From an uncultured Bacteroidales bacterium (GTDB lineage Bacteria; Bacteroidota; Bacteroidia; Bacteroidales; UBA932): a DNA stretch of 64,000 nt. Under the pieces are notes generated by a model. It did not search any database, was not told where the DNA came from, and saw nothing but the letters and a program-made list of their open reading frames with translations. Positions 34,311 to 45,650 of the stretch are shown here, piece after piece. A program made the position numbers and the translations under genes. Within the stretch, counting starts at the first letter, position 1. Each line of letters opens with the position of its first letter. The DNA is taken from NCBI GenBank assembly GCA_949286415.1, contig CASEBV010000027.1, positions 17,228-81,227 of the forward strand, written 5' to 3'.

Positions 34311-34482
34311 AGATATAATAGTCATCAAAGGTATCATTCTCATCAGATATAATAGCCATCAAAGGTATCATTTCTCATCAGACATAATAGCCATCAAAGG
34401 TATCATTCTCATCAGATATAATAGCCATCAAAGGTATCATTTCTCACCAGACATAATAGTCATCAAAGATATCTTTCAATCC
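34311..34482 (+). repeat. Five tandem 34/35-bp repeats
   Basis: Units begin AGA(T/C)ATAATAG(T/C)CATCAAAGG and alternate 34 and 35 bp: 34311-34344, 34345-34379, 34380-34413, 34414-34448, 34449-34482 (last one diverged). The 35-bp copies carry one extra T, giving a 69-bp higher-order unit. No spacers, so not CRISPR. The gap upstream (34254-34310) has further related CATACAA/ATAATATCAT fragments. Confidence 0.85.
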
Positions 34483-34548
34483 CGGATACAATAAATACAA
34501 ATATAGTCATAGATGACTCTATATCATAATCTACAAGATATCGTCAAG

Positions 34549-37197
34549 TCAGGCCTTGAGGGAGGCGATGGCGGCTTTGAGGCTCTCTATCTTGGAGAGG
34601 GAATCGGATTCCTTCTTGCGCTCGTTGGCAACGACCTGCTCCGGGGCGCTGGAGACAAACCTTTCATTGGAGAGCTTCTTGCGGACCGAGGCGAGGAACT
34701 TTTCCTGATAGTCCAGGGCGGCTTCAAGCTTTGCAAGCTCTTCGGCTGTGTCCACAAGTCCTGTGAGAGGCACGAACATCTCCACTGTCCTTACCATGAA
34801 TGATACTCCTGCGGTTTCGGAGAAAGACGGCACTTTTTCCGCAGAGGAAATGTTGGCGAGCTTGGTCACTGCAGGAAGCACTTCCTGTGGGAAATCCCCC
34901 TTGAATTTCAGCTCCAGGGCTTCCTTCGGCGAAAGGCCCTTCTGCTGACGGATGCTTCTGACGGCAACGACAGCCTCGCAGGCCATCTCGAAGTCGGAGA
35001 TGAATTTCCTGTCAGGCTCTCCGGCCACAGGCATCCTCTGGAGCATGATTGTCTCCCCGTCCTTGCGCGGAGCCATGTTCTGCCAGAGTTCCTCGGTGAT
35101 GAAAGGCATGAAAGGATGGATCATCTTGAGCAGGGAGTCAAAGAAACCGACAGTCGCACCGTATGTCTCCTTGTCTATTCCTGCCCCGTATGCCGGCTTG
35201 GCAAGCTCCAGATACCACGCGCAGAAGTCATCCCAGAACAGTTTGTAGATGGACATCAGGGCGTCGGATATCCTGAACTTGGAGTAATGGTCCTCGACCT
35301 CGGCAAGTACTGCGTCAAGTTTGTTGCGGAACCACTTTACAGCTACCGCCGCTGCCTCCGGCTGTCTTGCACCTTCATCTACGGACCATCCGCGGACAAG
35401 CCTGTATGCATTCCATATCTTGTTGCAGAAATTCCTGCCCTGCTCCACCTGGGACTCGTCGAAGAGGATGTCGTTTCCGGCGGATGTGCAGAGCAGCATG
35501 CCCAGGCGGACTCCGTCGGCACCGTATTTGGCTATGAGTTCAAGAGGGTCAGGAGAATTTCCGAGAGTCTTGGACATCTTGCGTCCCTGCTTGTCGCGCA
35601 CGATTCCGGTGAGATAGACATTGCGGAACGGCACTTCGTGCATGAATTCGTTTCCTGCCATTATCATCCTTGCCACCCAGAAGAAGAGGATATCCGGTCC
35701 TGTCACAAGGTCGTTGGTCGGATAGTAGTATGCAAGATCCCTGTTCGGCTCTGCCTCAGGATGTCCGGCCTTGTGAGTATCAAAGACAGAAATCGGCCAC
35801 AGCCATGAGGAGAACCATGTGTCGAGCACATCGTCGTCCTGCTTCAAATCCGCTGCCGTCACCTGGGGATTCAGCTTGCGCGCCTCCTCAAGCGCTTCTT
35901 GAGGTGATGGGGCGACAACATATTTTCCGTCAGGAAGATAATATGCAGGTATCCTCTGTCCCCACCAGAGCTGGCGGGAAATGCACCAGTCGCGCACATT
36001 CTCCATCCAGTGCCTGTAGGTATTCCTGTACTTGTCCGGAATCAGCTTCACCTTCCCGCTCTCGACAGACTCAAGTGCATCCTTTGCGAGTGCGTCCATC
36101 TTCAGGAACCACTGCATCGAAAGCCTCGGCTCGATGACGGCATTGGTCCTTTCCGAATATCCCACCGGAGAAGTGTAGTCCTCGACTTTCTCAAGGTTGC
36201 CTGCATCGGCAAGCATCTTCTCAATTTTCTTCCTCGCATCGAAACGGTCTTCCCCGACAAGTATCTGAGCCTTCTCATTGAGGCGGCCGTGGTCATCTAT
36301 GATGTCCGTGACAGGAAGATTGTGGCGCAGGCCTATCTCATAGTCATTGACATCATGGGCAGGAGTCACCTTGAGACAGCCCGTACCGAAGCCCATCTCC
36401 ACATAACTGTCTTCAATAATCGGGATTTCCTTATTTATCAGAGGGATAAGGACCTTCTTCCCCCTGAGCCAATGGTATCTCTCGTCCTCGGGGTTGATGC
36501 AGACTGCGGCATCCGCCATGATTGTCTCCGGACGGGTTGTGGCAATTATTATGTATTTGTCCGTCGGCTTCCCGTTTCCGTCCGAAATGAAATACCTCAG
36601 GTGATAGAACTTGCTGACAGTTTCGCGGTGAATCACCTCCTCGTCACTGACAGCCGTATGGCCCACAGGGTCCCAGTTGACCATCCTTATGCCCCTGTAG
36701 ATATATCCTTTCCGGTAAAAATACACGAAGGTATTGATCACAGCCTCGCTCAGCTCGGGGTCCATGGTAAATTTGGTGCGGTCCCAGTCGCATGAGGCGC
36801 CGAGCTTGCGCAACTGGTTGAGAATAATGCCCCCGTGCTTCTCCTTCCATTCCCAGGCGTATTTCAGGAACTCCTCCCTCGTAAGACTCTCCTTGTCTAT
36901 GCCCTCGGCCTTGAGCTTCGCCACCACCTTGCTCTCGGTGGCAATCGAGGCATGGTCAGTCCCCGGCACCCAGCATGCATTCTTCCCGTCCATCCTGGCC
37001 TTGCGGACCAGAACATCGTTCAAAGTATTGTTGAGCACATGGCCCATGTGCAGGATTCCCGTCACATTAGGCGGAGGAATGACTATGGTATAAGGCTCTC
37101 TCCCGTCAGGTTCCGAATGAAAAAACTTGTTCTTAAGCCAATAGGCGTACCACTTGTCCTCCGTCTCGGCAGGACTGTACTTAGCTGGAAGTTCCAT
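34549..37197 (-). CDS. valS: Valine--tRNA ligase
   Basis: An 882-residue class I aminoacyl-tRNA synthetase that charges tRNA-Val. Signature [16 protein letters not shown] (HIGH motif, residues 42-57), the editing domain from about residue 190 ([19 protein letters not shown]), [15 protein letters not shown], and the KMSKT loop in [14 protein letters not shown], followed by an anticodon-binding domain and a C-terminal coiled coil ([20 protein letters not shown]). Normal length. A -7 box TATATTTG at 37291-37284 gives a leader of about 80 nt with a small hairpin (37220-37234). Confidence 0.97.
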   Translation of the reverse strand: MELPAKYSPAETEDKWYAYWLKNKFFHSEPDGREPYTIVIPPPNVTGILHMGHVLNNTLNDVLVRKARMDGKNACWVPGTDHASIATESKVVAKLKAEGIDKESLTREEFLKYAWEWKEKHGGIILNQLRKLGASCDWDRTKFTMDPELSEAVINTFVYFYRKGYIYRGIRMVNWDPVGHTAVSDEEVIHRETVSKFYHLRYFISDGNGKPTDKYIIIATTRPETIMADAAVCINPEDERYHWLRGKKVLIPLINKEIPIIEDSYVEMGFGTGCLKVTPAHDVNDYEIGLRHNLPVTDIIDDHGRLNEKAQILVGEDRFDARKKIEKMLADAGNLEKVEDYTSPVGYSERTNAVIEPRLSMQWFLKMDALAKDALESVESGKVKLIPDKYRNTYRHWMENVRDWCISRQLWWGQRIPAYYLPDGKYVVAPSPQEALEEARKLNPQVTAADLKQDDDVLDTWFSSWLWPISVFDTHKAGHPEAEPNRDLAYYYPTNDLVTGPDILFFWVARMIMAGNEFMHEVPFRNVYLTGIVRDKQGRKMSKTLGNSPDPLELIAKYGADGVRLGMLLCTSAGNDILFDESQVEQGRNFCNKIWNAYRLVRGWSVDEGARQPEAAAVAVKWFRNKLDAVLAEVEDHYSKFRISDALMSIYKLFWDDFCAWYLELAKPAYGAGIDKETYGATVGFFDSLLKMIHPFMPFITEELWQNMAPRKDGETIMLQRMPVAGEPDRKFISDFEMACEAVVAVRSIRQQKGLSPKEALELKFKGDFPQEVLPAVTKLANISSAEKVPSFSETAGVSFMVRTVEMFVPLTGLVDTAEELAKLEAALDYQEKFLASVRKKLSNERFVSSAPEQVVANERKKESDSLSKIESLKAAIASLKA

Positions 37198-37283
37198 AAA
37201 CTCTCAATGTCAACATTTTGCCGGACGCTCCGGCTTCTCCATAAAATCAGTCTGATACGGCACCGTCATGGCGCAATATCGTG

Positions 37284-37291
37284 CAAATATA
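37284..37291 (-). promoter_or_regulatory. -7 box of valS
   Basis: Minus-strand TATATTTG, exact consensus; start near 37277. The rest of the 315-bp gap 37198-37512 holds a leader hairpin (GCCGGA/TCCGGC, 37220-37234) and the HTH gene promoter; no gene. Confidence 0.55.
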
Positions 37292-37473
37292 CGGAAAATA
37301 TAGACAACCTCGCCCTATCCGGAGGGGATTTTGCGGGATTTTACGGAGTATGTATTTTCGGCTGCGCTACATAATTAATTACCGACGGCCGCGAAAAACC
37401 TGCAAAAACACGCCCGATAATCTATACACCTGCGGCCGGAGGAGAAAGAATTCAATGCAATATTTGCATAAAT

Positions 37474-37506
37474 TTTGTAAACAAATATGTTTATTTTATA
37501 TCTTTG
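37474..37506 (+). promoter_or_regulatory. Promoter of the HTH/abiE-like pair
   Basis: TTTG (37474-37477), 21 bp, TATCTTTG (37499-37506). The ATG lies only 7 nt after the -7 box, so the mRNA should be leaderless or nearly so. Confidence 0.7.
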
Positions 37507-37512
37507 TGCATT

Positions 37513-37977
37513 ATGAACACAGAATTGACAAGTGCCTACAAGGGAATCCGTCCCGGAAAGATAATAGAATGGAATCTGAAGAAGAATCACCTCAGCCAGA
37601 GAGAACTGGCTGAAAGGATAGGCGAGCATTACCAGACGCTTAATGCAGTCATCAAAGGCAGGAGGAGTCTTACGGTAGAAACTTCGTTGAAACTGGATTC
37701 CTTCCTCGGTTTCGACGAGGGGTTTCTGTATATGCTTCAGGGGTACTATGAAGTAGAGCAGTACAAGAAGAACAGGCTTTCATCCTTGATCACCGGGATT
37801 CCCAATATAAGACGGATACTGTTTTGGGACACGGATTTCGACAAAATTGACTGGGGGAAAAACAGGAATTTCGTCATTGCCAGGGTCATTGAGAGAGGCA
37901 ACAGGGAAGAACAGGAGGAAATAGCCCGATTCTACGGAATCCGATTGTCCGATTTTAAAAAATTCAAGAAAGAATAA
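37513..37977 (+). CDS. HTH antitoxin-like regulator with DUF6922-like C-terminus
   Basis: A 154-residue protein. The N-terminal HTH is HigA/XRE-like (NLKKNHLSQRELAERIGEHY, TLNAVIKGRRSLTVETSL). The C-terminal part, RRILFWDTDFDKIDWGKNRN then FVIARVIERG, resembles the DUF6922-type segment I associate with AbiEi/antitoxin partners of AbiEii nucleotidyltransferases in Bacteroidetes. Its ATG sits immediately after a consensus promoter. The next gene is an N-terminally truncated AbiEii-type protein, so the pair looks like a decayed toxin-antitoxin or abortive-infection module. Confidence 0.75.
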   Translation: MNTELTSAYKGIRPGKIIEWNLKKNHLSQRELAERIGEHYQTLNAVIKGRRSLTVETSLKLDSFLGFDEGFLYMLQGYYEVEQYKKNRLSSLITGIPNIRRILFWDTDFDKIDWGKNRNFVIARVIERGNREEQEEIARFYGIRLSDFKKFKKE

Positions 37978-37995
37978 ATTCATAATCTAAATTTG

Positions 37996-38337
37996 ATGTA
38001 CACGGACAAATTCATACGCGCAGCTGAAACCATTGATGGTATTCGCATGGCTTCGCTTGATGATATAGCAGCAATGAAAATCAATGCAATATCTAGGGGA
38101 GGCAGGAAAAAGGATTTTTGGGATGTCCACAAACTGCTGGAGAGATACACTATCGGCGATATGCTGGAATTGCATAAACTAAGACATCCGTGGGAACACG
38201 ATGAAGGGCAAGTGCTCAAATCCCTTATAGACTTCAGCGAAGCCAACGAGATGGAAGCCCCCGTGTGCCTTGAAGGAAAGGATTGGGATGAAATCAAGCT
38301 TACCTTCATTGACCTTGTCCAAGATTACGACAACTGA
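37996..38337 (+). pseudogene. AbiEii-type nucleotidyltransferase remnant (N-terminus missing)
   Basis: A 113-codon frame matching only the C-terminal half of AbiEii/AbiGii toxin nucleotidyltransferases: IDGIRMASLDDIAAMKINAI then RGGRKKDFWDVHKLLERY, and KLRHPWEHDEGQVLKSLIDF. The catalytic GGT-type and DxD motifs that should precede are absent. It lies in the same frame as the upstream HTH gene, 18 bp after its stop, and the codons before the ATG still resemble family sequence (NLMYTDKF). Probably a deletion remnant that removed the toxin's active site; translation of the stub is uncertain. Confidence 0.6.
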
Positions 38338-38485
38338 CATTTCACATCAGCAGCCGTATCCGTCCGGATTACATTGCATCCGGAACTAGCAGAAGAACGA
38401 TTACACCAATGTCTTCGTATCATGGTTTGTTCAGTCCCGTTAATGAAAATTGAACAAGTTAATTCTTTTTCTCTCGGCTTCTGCG

Positions 38486-38493
38486 TATATTTG
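38486..38493 (+). promoter_or_regulatory. -7 box of the DUF3467 gene
   Basis: TATATTTG, exact consensus, 21 bp before the ATG at 38515. This supports the short start over a longer open frame upstream. Confidence 0.5.
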
Positions 38494-38514
38494 CCGACAA
38501 ATATCTATATTGAA

Positions 38515-38832
38515 ATGGAAAACGAAGAAAAGAAACTCAGCTTCGAGCTCAAGCAGGACATCGCGAAGGGCTCATATTCCAACCTTGTGATAATCACCCA
38601 CTCCCACAGCGAATTCATCCTTGATTTCGCGACCATGCTTCCGGGACTGCCCAAGCCTGAGGTCACCAACAGGATAATCATGTCACCGGAACACGCCAAG
38701 AGGCTTCTGCTGGCTCTTCAGGACAACATCTCCAAATATGAGGCCCAGAACGGCCAGATCACTTTCGGAGAGCCCAAGGGAACTTTCCCTATGGGAGGAT
38801 TCGGCAACATGGGCAACGGGGCAAAATCCTGA
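38515..38832 (+). CDS. DUF3467 family protein
   Basis: A 105-residue cytoplasmic protein of the DUF3467 family: ELKQDIAKGSYSNLVIITHS, SEFILDFATMLPGLPKPEV, RIIMSPEHAKRLLLALQDN. The Gly/Pro-rich C-terminus ends MGGFGNMGNGAKS. Function unknown. Three bp before kdsC; DUF3467, kdsC and maf appear to form one transcription unit. Confidence 0.85.
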   Translation: MENEEKKLSFELKQDIAKGSYSNLVIITHSHSEFILDFATMLPGLPKPEVTNRIIMSPEHAKRLLLALQDNISKYEAQNGQITFGEPKGTFPMGGFGNMGNGAKS

Positions 38833-38835
38833 TTC

Positions 38836-39366
38836 ATGGACAGGGAATCTCTTATGCGCATCAGGGCTTTTGCCTTCGATGTGGACGGAGTTATGACGGA
38901 CGGGGGCATCCTTGCCGACCTGTCCGGCGAGCTCTACCGCACCTTTGATTCAAAGGACGGATTCGGGCTGAGAATGGCCTCCATGCACAGCTATCACCTC
39001 GGAATCATCACCGGAGGCCGTTCCGAAAGCATCCGGCAGAGGTTCAGGACATGCGGCGTAAAGCCGGAGGATGTCTACCTCGGCTCAAGGGACAAGATGG
39101 AGGACTTCAATGATTTCTGCTCCAGACACAGGCTCGGTCCTGAGGAAGTGCTGTTCTGCGGCGACGACCTCCCTGACGCCCCGGTAATGATTGCATGCGG
39201 ATGCGGGGCATGCCCGTCAGACGCAGTGCCTGAAGTCAAGGAGATAGCCGACTATATCTCCCCGTATCCGGGAGGGAAAGGATTTGTCCGCAATACCATA
39301 GAGATGGTCATGAAGATGCAGGGCAAATGGGACCTGGACGTGAGCCTGTACAAGAAAAAGTTCTGA
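38836..39366 (+). CDS. kdsC: KdsC-like HAD phosphatase (KDO 8-phosphate phosphatase)
   Basis: A 176-residue HAD-family (subclass C0) phosphatase. Catalytic DxD is in FAFDVDGVMTDGGI near residue 10; motif II is in GIITGGRSESIRQR (Thr/Ser), and the Mg2+ Asp in FCGDDLPDAPVM. Removes phosphate from KDO 8-phosphate for lipid A core synthesis. Length and lack of a cap domain fit KdsC. Four bp before maf. Confidence 0.9.
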   Translation: MDRESLMRIRAFAFDVDGVMTDGGILADLSGELYRTFDSKDGFGLRMASMHSYHLGIITGGRSESIRQRFRTCGVKPEDVYLGSRDKMEDFNDFCSRHRLGPEEVLFCGDDLPDAPVMIACGCGACPSDAVPEVKEIADYISPYPGGKGFVRNTIEMVMKMQGKWDLDVSLYKKKF

Positions 39367-39369
39367 ATC

Positions 39370-39945
39370 ATGCAGAAGAAAAAAATAATTCTCGGAAGCG
39401 GGTCCCCCAGACGGAAAGAACTCCTCGGCGGCCTGGACATAAGCTTCGAGGTGGACACGAAAAATAATTTTGAAGAAAAATATGCTCCGGAGACTCCGCA
39501 CAGGATGATTCCGGAACTCATGTCCGTCGGAAAGTCGCACGGTTTCCACCGCAGCCTCGCCCCTGACGAGATTCTGATTACCTCGGACACTATGGTCCTG
39601 TGCGGAGACAAAATTCTCGGCAAGCCGCACGGCGCTGAAGACGCTGCAAACATGCTCCGCCTGCTTTCCGGACGGACTCATGAGGTAATTACCGCCGTCA
39701 CACTCAGGGACAGCAGTAGCGAAGAGACATTCAGCGACACGGCAAAAGTCACCTTCAAGACATTGTCAGAGGAGGAAATCAACTATTACATAGAGAAATA
39801 CAGGCCATTCGACAAAGCCGGGGCCTATGGTATACAGGAATGGATAGGATACATCGGCATCACCGGCATCGAAGGCTCATTCTATACGATAATGGGATTC
39901 CCTGTCTGCAGGGTGTATGAGGAACTGAAGAAGTTCGGGGCATAA
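39370..39945 (+). CDS. maf: Maf family nucleotide pyrophosphatase (YhdE type)
   Basis: A 191-residue enzyme that hydrolyses dTTP/UTP or modified nucleotides to monophosphates. The N-terminal IILGSGSPRRKELLGGL, DEILITSDTMVL with the catalytic Asp region, GRTHEVITAV and the C-terminal GAYGIQEWIGYIGITGIEGS match Maf. Ends the DUF3467-kdsC-maf unit just before the terminator region shared with the opposing tRNA gene. Confidence 0.92.
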   Translation: MQKKKIILGSGSPRRKELLGGLDISFEVDTKNNFEEKYAPETPHRMIPELMSVGKSHGFHRSLAPDEILITSDTMVLCGDKILGKPHGAEDAANMLRLLSGRTHEVITAVTLRDSSSEETFSDTAKVTFKTLSEEEINYYIEKYRPFDKAGAYGIQEWIGYIGITGIEGSFYTIMGFPVCRVYEELKKFGA

Positions 39946-39957
39946 AAAATCCGGGTA

Positions 39958-39994
39958 TAAAAAAAGAGGTTGCGCCACTCACGTGGGGCCCCTC
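39958..39994 (-). terminator. Terminator of tRNA-Cys
   Basis: On the minus strand the stem formed by GAGG/CCTC and GTGGGGC/GCGCCAC (one mismatch) is followed by seven T (plus-strand A run at 39959-39965). Confidence 0.65.
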
Positions 39995-40042
39995 TACTAA
40001 CCACATAATTAATAACACTAAAACTAATAACCAATAAGTTCG

Positions 40043-40113
40043 AGGTGCCAAGCAGAATCGAACTGCTGTGCATGGTTTTGCAGACCATTGCCTAACCACT
40101 CGGCCATAGCACC
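40043..40113 (-). tRNA. tRNA-Cys (GCA)
   Basis: Minus-strand 71-nt tRNA starting GGTGCTATGGCCGAGTGGTT. Acceptor GGTGCTA pairs with TGGCACC; anticodon stem-loop TGGTCTGCAAAACCA with GCA at 40081-40079; T loop GCAGTTCGATTCTGC. CCA is not encoded. A consensus promoter and a terminator flank it. Confidence 0.95.
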
Positions 40114-40130
40114 TTATTTCAAACGGACTG

Positions 40131-40161
40131 CAAAGATAGCAATTTTTTATTAAATTCCAAA
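40131..40161 (-). promoter_or_regulatory. Promoter of tRNA-Cys
   Basis: Minus-strand TTTG (40161-40158), 19 bp, TATCTTTG (40138-40131): exact consensus. Start near 40124, about 11 nt before the mature 5' end. Confidence 0.75.
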
Positions 40162-40276
40162 CAATCTCTGCCGTCAATTTAAAATGAATCAGAATTTCAA
40201 ACAAACGTCGGCTCTGTCTTCATCCGTCATGCGGATTCCAAAGGCCGCGATTATTTATAGCAAATGCCGTGCCATA

Positions 40277-41470
40277 CTATTCGACATAGAGAAGGAGCCC
40301 TTTCAGATACTCCCCTTCCGGATGGTAGATATTTACGGGATGGTCTCCGGGCTGGTTGAGCCGGTCAAGTATACGGACACTTCTTCCTGTCTGGGCGGCA
40401 GCGGAAAAGACTGTCAGGGCGAATGTCTCCTTGTCAACAACCTGAGAACAGCTGTAGGTGAAGACAAGTCCGCCTGACGCTACCTTTGAAATTGCGGCGG
40501 CATTCAGTCTCTGATATGCCCTGAGGGCATTGTGCAGGGCACCGCGGTGCTTTGCGAATGCCGGCGGGTCCACTATCATCATGTCATATTTTCCTTCAGG
40601 GACATTCTTGAGAAAATCAATGGCGTCACAGCAGAAACCTTCATGCTGTCCTGCCGAAAAACCGTTCAGGACGATGTTCTTGTCCACGAGCTCCATTGCA
40701 CGCCTGGAACTGTCCACGGAATCCACATGCGAAGCACCGCCGCAAAGTGCATATACGGAAAAGCCTCCGGTATAGCAGAAAAGGTTCAGCACATTGCGGC
40801 CGGCTGCATATTTCTCAACGAGATGACGGTTCTCTCTCTGGTCAAGGAAGAACCCCGTCTTCTGGCCGTCAGTCCAGTTCACCAGGAACCTGTGCCCGTA
40901 TTCAAGGACGGTCTGGCTGTCGTCGCTGAATCCTTCTTTCCGGTATGTGTATCCGTCCACAAGGTCGAGTCCGGCCTTGAACGGAGCCGTCCCGGAACTC
41001 TTGTCATAGACAGCCTTGAGTTCGTCTCCATAGACTTCTTTCAGGGCATCGGTTATCTGAAGACGGGAGCGGAACATCCCGGCTGAATGGGCCTGCATGA
41101 CACATACTCCGTCGTACCAGTCGATGATCAGCCCCGGAAGATTGTCCCCTTCACCATGCACAAGCCGGTAGCATGTCGTCCGGCTTTGTCCGCTAAGGCC
41201 AAGTGCCTTTCTCTCTTCAAGGGCCCTTGAAAGCATTGTCTTCCAGAAATCCGGCTTCAGCACATCCGAGTCGAAACTCAGGACACGCACGGCTATTGAG
41301 CCTATCTGGTAATGGCCGCAGGCCAGGAATGTGCCGTCAGAGGCGTATACGCCCACGACATCCCCCTCCGCAGGGTTTCCAATTATCTGGGCTATCGCTC
41401 CTGAGAACACCCAGGGATGAAATCTCTTCAGGGACTCCTCCCTGCCTCTCTTCAATATGACTTTGTCCAT
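40277..41470 (-). CDS. Class I SAM-dependent rRNA methyltransferase (RlmI-like)
   Basis: A 397-residue m5C methyltransferase. The N-terminal PUA domain (about 1-75, HPWVFSGAIAQIIGNPAEGD) is followed by a substrate-binding domain and the Rossmann-like catalytic domain with NLFCYTGGFSVYAL, IVDPPAFAKHRG and TYSCSQVVDKETF (catalytic Cys). This order fits RlmI, which methylates C1962 of 23S rRNA in E. coli; the site here is inferred. Distant from the tRNA-Cys promoter by about 115 bp, convergent. Confidence 0.88.
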   Translation of the reverse strand: MDKVILKRGREESLKRFHPWVFSGAIAQIIGNPAEGDVVGVYASDGTFLACGHYQIGSIAVRVLSFDSDVLKPDFWKTMLSRALEERKALGLSGQSRTTCYRLVHGEGDNLPGLIIDWYDGVCVMQAHSAGMFRSRLQITDALKEVYGDELKAVYDKSSGTAPFKAGLDLVDGYTYRKEGFSDDSQTVLEYGHRFLVNWTDGQKTGFFLDQRENRHLVEKYAAGRNVLNLFCYTGGFSVYALCGGASHVDSVDSSRRAMELVDKNIVLNGFSAGQHEGFCCDAIDFLKNVPEGKYDMMIVDPPAFAKHRGALHNALRAYQRLNAAAISKVASGGLVFTYSCSQVVDKETFALTVFSAAAQTGRSVRILDRLNQPGDHPVNIYHPEGEYLKGLLLYVE

Positions 41471-41503
41471 ACCTTAATATAATAAAAGCGCCGGCGGGAA
41501 GAT

Positions 41504-42109
41504 TTATAAAGAGTCCGTCTGAGGAAGAGGCTCTGAATTCATGAGCCTCAGATACATCTCCCTGCACACCCAGGCATCTGTCGCGGCGTATTTCATCTGC
41601 GATTCCGAAAGAGTCTCGGCCTCCCAGTTGGAAAGCTGCTGGGCCTTGGATATCCTGAATCCCAGGATGATGGCTGTCATTTTCTTTACACTCCTGTCAT
41701 GGATTCCATAGTCACCGACTATTTTCTGAAGATCCACGAATGCCCTCGGCGTAAACTCCTGATATTTCTGCAGTCCCCGGATATCATCTGTCACTGCCGC
41801 CCCGACCTTGATGACCCTGTTGCTGGCGAGCAGTGAAGACAATTTCTTCGGAAGCCCCATATGGTTGATTCTGAACAGGAAAGCATGCTCTTTGCCGGAC
41901 AGCTGAAGCAGCCCCACTCCATATCTCGGCTGGGAAGCCGAAAAACAGGGACGCGTCTCCGTATCAAAGCCGATGACCTTCTGGGACTTGAGATAAGACA
42001 CGGCCTTGTTGAACTCAGACCCGACCGTATCAATCAGATGAATCCGTCCCGGAAAGCTCGCCTGCTCCAGACGCTCTATTTCTTCTGCTTCTATGCTGGC
42101 TATAAACAT
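41504..42109 (-). CDS. RNase D-like 3'-5' exonuclease
   Basis: A 201-residue DEDDy-family exonuclease. Exo I VIGFDTETRPCFS, Exo II VKVGAAVTDDIRGL and Exo III YAATDAWVCREMYL are all clear. Only the catalytic domain is present, with no HRDC domain, as in many Bacteroidetes. It may process RNA 3' ends; the substrate is unknown. Confidence 0.88.
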   Translation of the reverse strand: MFIASIEAEEIERLEQASFPGRIHLIDTVGSEFNKAVSYLKSQKVIGFDTETRPCFSASQPRYGVGLLQLSGKEHAFLFRINHMGLPKKLSSLLASNRVIKVGAAVTDDIRGLQKYQEFTPRAFVDLQKIVGDYGIHDRSVKKMTAIILGFRISKAQQLSNWEAETLSESQMKYAATDAWVCREMYLRLMNSEPLPQTDSL

Positions 42110-42155
42110 CTTTTTATATTATCTGGACTGCATTATTATCTGGACAGCGGTTCTC

Positions 42156-44330
<2,175 letters not shown>

Positions 44331-44361
44331 AAAATCAAGAATTAATTCTCAAGAACGCCCG

Positions 44362-44369
44362 CAAAGGTA
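44362..44369 (-). promoter_or_regulatory. -7 box of glnN
   Basis: Minus-strand TACCTTTG, exact match; leader of about 25 nt. No consensus -33, which could mean activator dependence (inference). Confidence 0.55.
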
Positions 44370-44390
44370 GAAAAAAGGAAGAAAAAAGAC

Positions 44391-44398
44391 TATATTTG
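44391..44398 (+). promoter_or_regulatory. -7 box of the aminotransferase gene
   Basis: TATATTTG, exact match, giving a start near 44405 and the ATG at 44423; only 21 bp separates it from the divergent glnN -7 box. Confidence 0.55.
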
Positions 44399-44422
44399 CA
44401 GCCGATTTAATTGAACAAAAAT

Positions 44423-45625
44423 ATGGCAAAGATTTCCGCTAAGGCCCAGCAGATGCCGGCATCTGCCATCAGAAAACTCATACCGCTTGCTGACGCGGCC
44501 GTTGAGAAAGGTGTTAAAGTATACAGGCTCAACATGGGACAGCCGGACATAAAGTCCCCGTCATGTGCCCTTGATGCAGTGAAAAACATAAATCTGAAGA
44601 ATGTTTCCTATTCCAATTCTGCAGGCCTGATGGAGCTCCGGAAAGGGCTCGTGGAAAAATACTACCGCAGAATCGGCATCAACATCGAGGTCCCGGAGCT
44701 CATTGTGACGGTCGCCGGCAGCGAGAGCGTCCTCCTTGCCCTTGAAATCACATGCAACGCCGGAGACGAAGTGCTTGTGCTTGAGCCGTTCTATACCAAC
44801 TACAACACTTTCGCCTTCATGAATGAAATCACCCTGAAGGCCATTCCGACCGACATAAGCAAAGGTTTCCAGGTGCCCGACATTGAGGAATTCGAACAGG
44901 CCATCACGGACAAGACCAAGGCCATCCTGATATGCAACCCGGGCAACCCTACCGGAACCCTATATACCAAAGAGAGCATGCTCGCCCTCGGAGAAGTGGC
45001 CCGCAGGCATGACCTCTTCCTCATCTCCGATGAAGTGTACAGGGAATTCTGCTACACCGACGAGCCTCATTTCTCGGCCATGAACATCCCTGACCTTGAC
45101 CAGAATGTCATTCTGGTTGATTCTGTGTCAAAGAGATACAATCTCTGCGGCGCGCGCGTCGGCTGCATCGTGTCCCACAACAGGGAAGTGATGGCCGCAG
45201 CCATGAAGTACGCCCAGGCCCGCCTCTGCCCTCCTGTACTCGGACAGATAGCCGCCATCGGCGCCCTCGACACCCCTCAGGAATATTTCGACGCTGTCCG
45301 CGAAGAATACATAAGAAGAAGGAACTATATGATAGACACCCTGAACTCGATTCCGGGGGTATACACTCCCCTTCCTATGGGTGCCTTCTACACCGTGGCC
45401 AAGCTTCCGGTCGACGACACCGAGAAGTTCGCCCGCTGGATGCTCGAGGAATTCAGGTACGGGAACGCCACGACCATGGTCACCCCGGCCGCGTCATTCT
45501 TCAAGACTCCGGGAATGGGCACCAACTATGCCCGTATAGCCTATGTGCTTGAAATCCCTGAAATGGAGAAAGCCCTCAAGTGCCTTGCTGAAGGACTGAA
45601 GCAGTATCCGGGAAGGACCGAATGA
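44423..45625 (+). CDS. PLP-dependent aminotransferase, fold type I
   Basis: A 400-residue class I aminotransferase, likely acting on aspartate or a similar amino acid. N-terminal YRLNMGQPDIKSP, cofactor-binding TVAGSESVLLALE, AILICNPGNPTGTLYT with the PLP-contacting Asn, FLISDEVYREFCY (Asp and Tyr), and the Schiff-base Lys in VDSVSKRYNLCGAR. ATG at 44423 is preferred to an upstream TTG because of the promoter box at 44391. Divergent from glnN, a common pairing for nitrogen metabolism genes; the exact substrate is not shown. Confidence 0.9.
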   Translation: MAKISAKAQQMPASAIRKLIPLADAAVEKGVKVYRLNMGQPDIKSPSCALDAVKNINLKNVSYSNSAGLMELRKGLVEKYYRRIGINIEVPELIVTVAGSESVLLALEITCNAGDEVLVLEPFYTNYNTFAFMNEITLKAIPTDISKGFQVPDIEEFEQAITDKTKAILICNPGNPTGTLYTKESMLALGEVARRHDLFLISDEVYREFCYTDEPHFSAMNIPDLDQNVILVDSVSKRYNLCGARVGCIVSHNREVMAAAMKYAQARLCPPVLGQIAAIGALDTPQEYFDAVREEYIRRRNYMIDTLNSIPGVYTPLPMGAFYTVAKLPVDDTEKFARWMLEEFRYGNATTMVTPAASFFKTPGMGTNYARIAYVLEIPEMEKALKCLAEGLKQYPGRTE

Positions 45626-45632
45626 CATCTTC

Positions 45633-45640
45633 GGGGGGGG
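45633..45640. repeat. G8 homopolymer
   Basis: Eight consecutive G between the aminotransferase stop and the end of the fimbria-like locus. Not in a coding region. Confidence 0.9.
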
Positions 45641-45650
45641 CGAAATCTGA

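Noticed and set aside
34311..34482. Possible CRISPR array
   Set aside because: The repeats are directly tandem with no unique spacers and no cas genes are near.
37198..37291. T-box or other amino-acid sensing leader of valS
   Set aside because: Only a 6-bp hairpin is seen, with no T-box sequence; T-boxes are not expected in Bacteroidetes.
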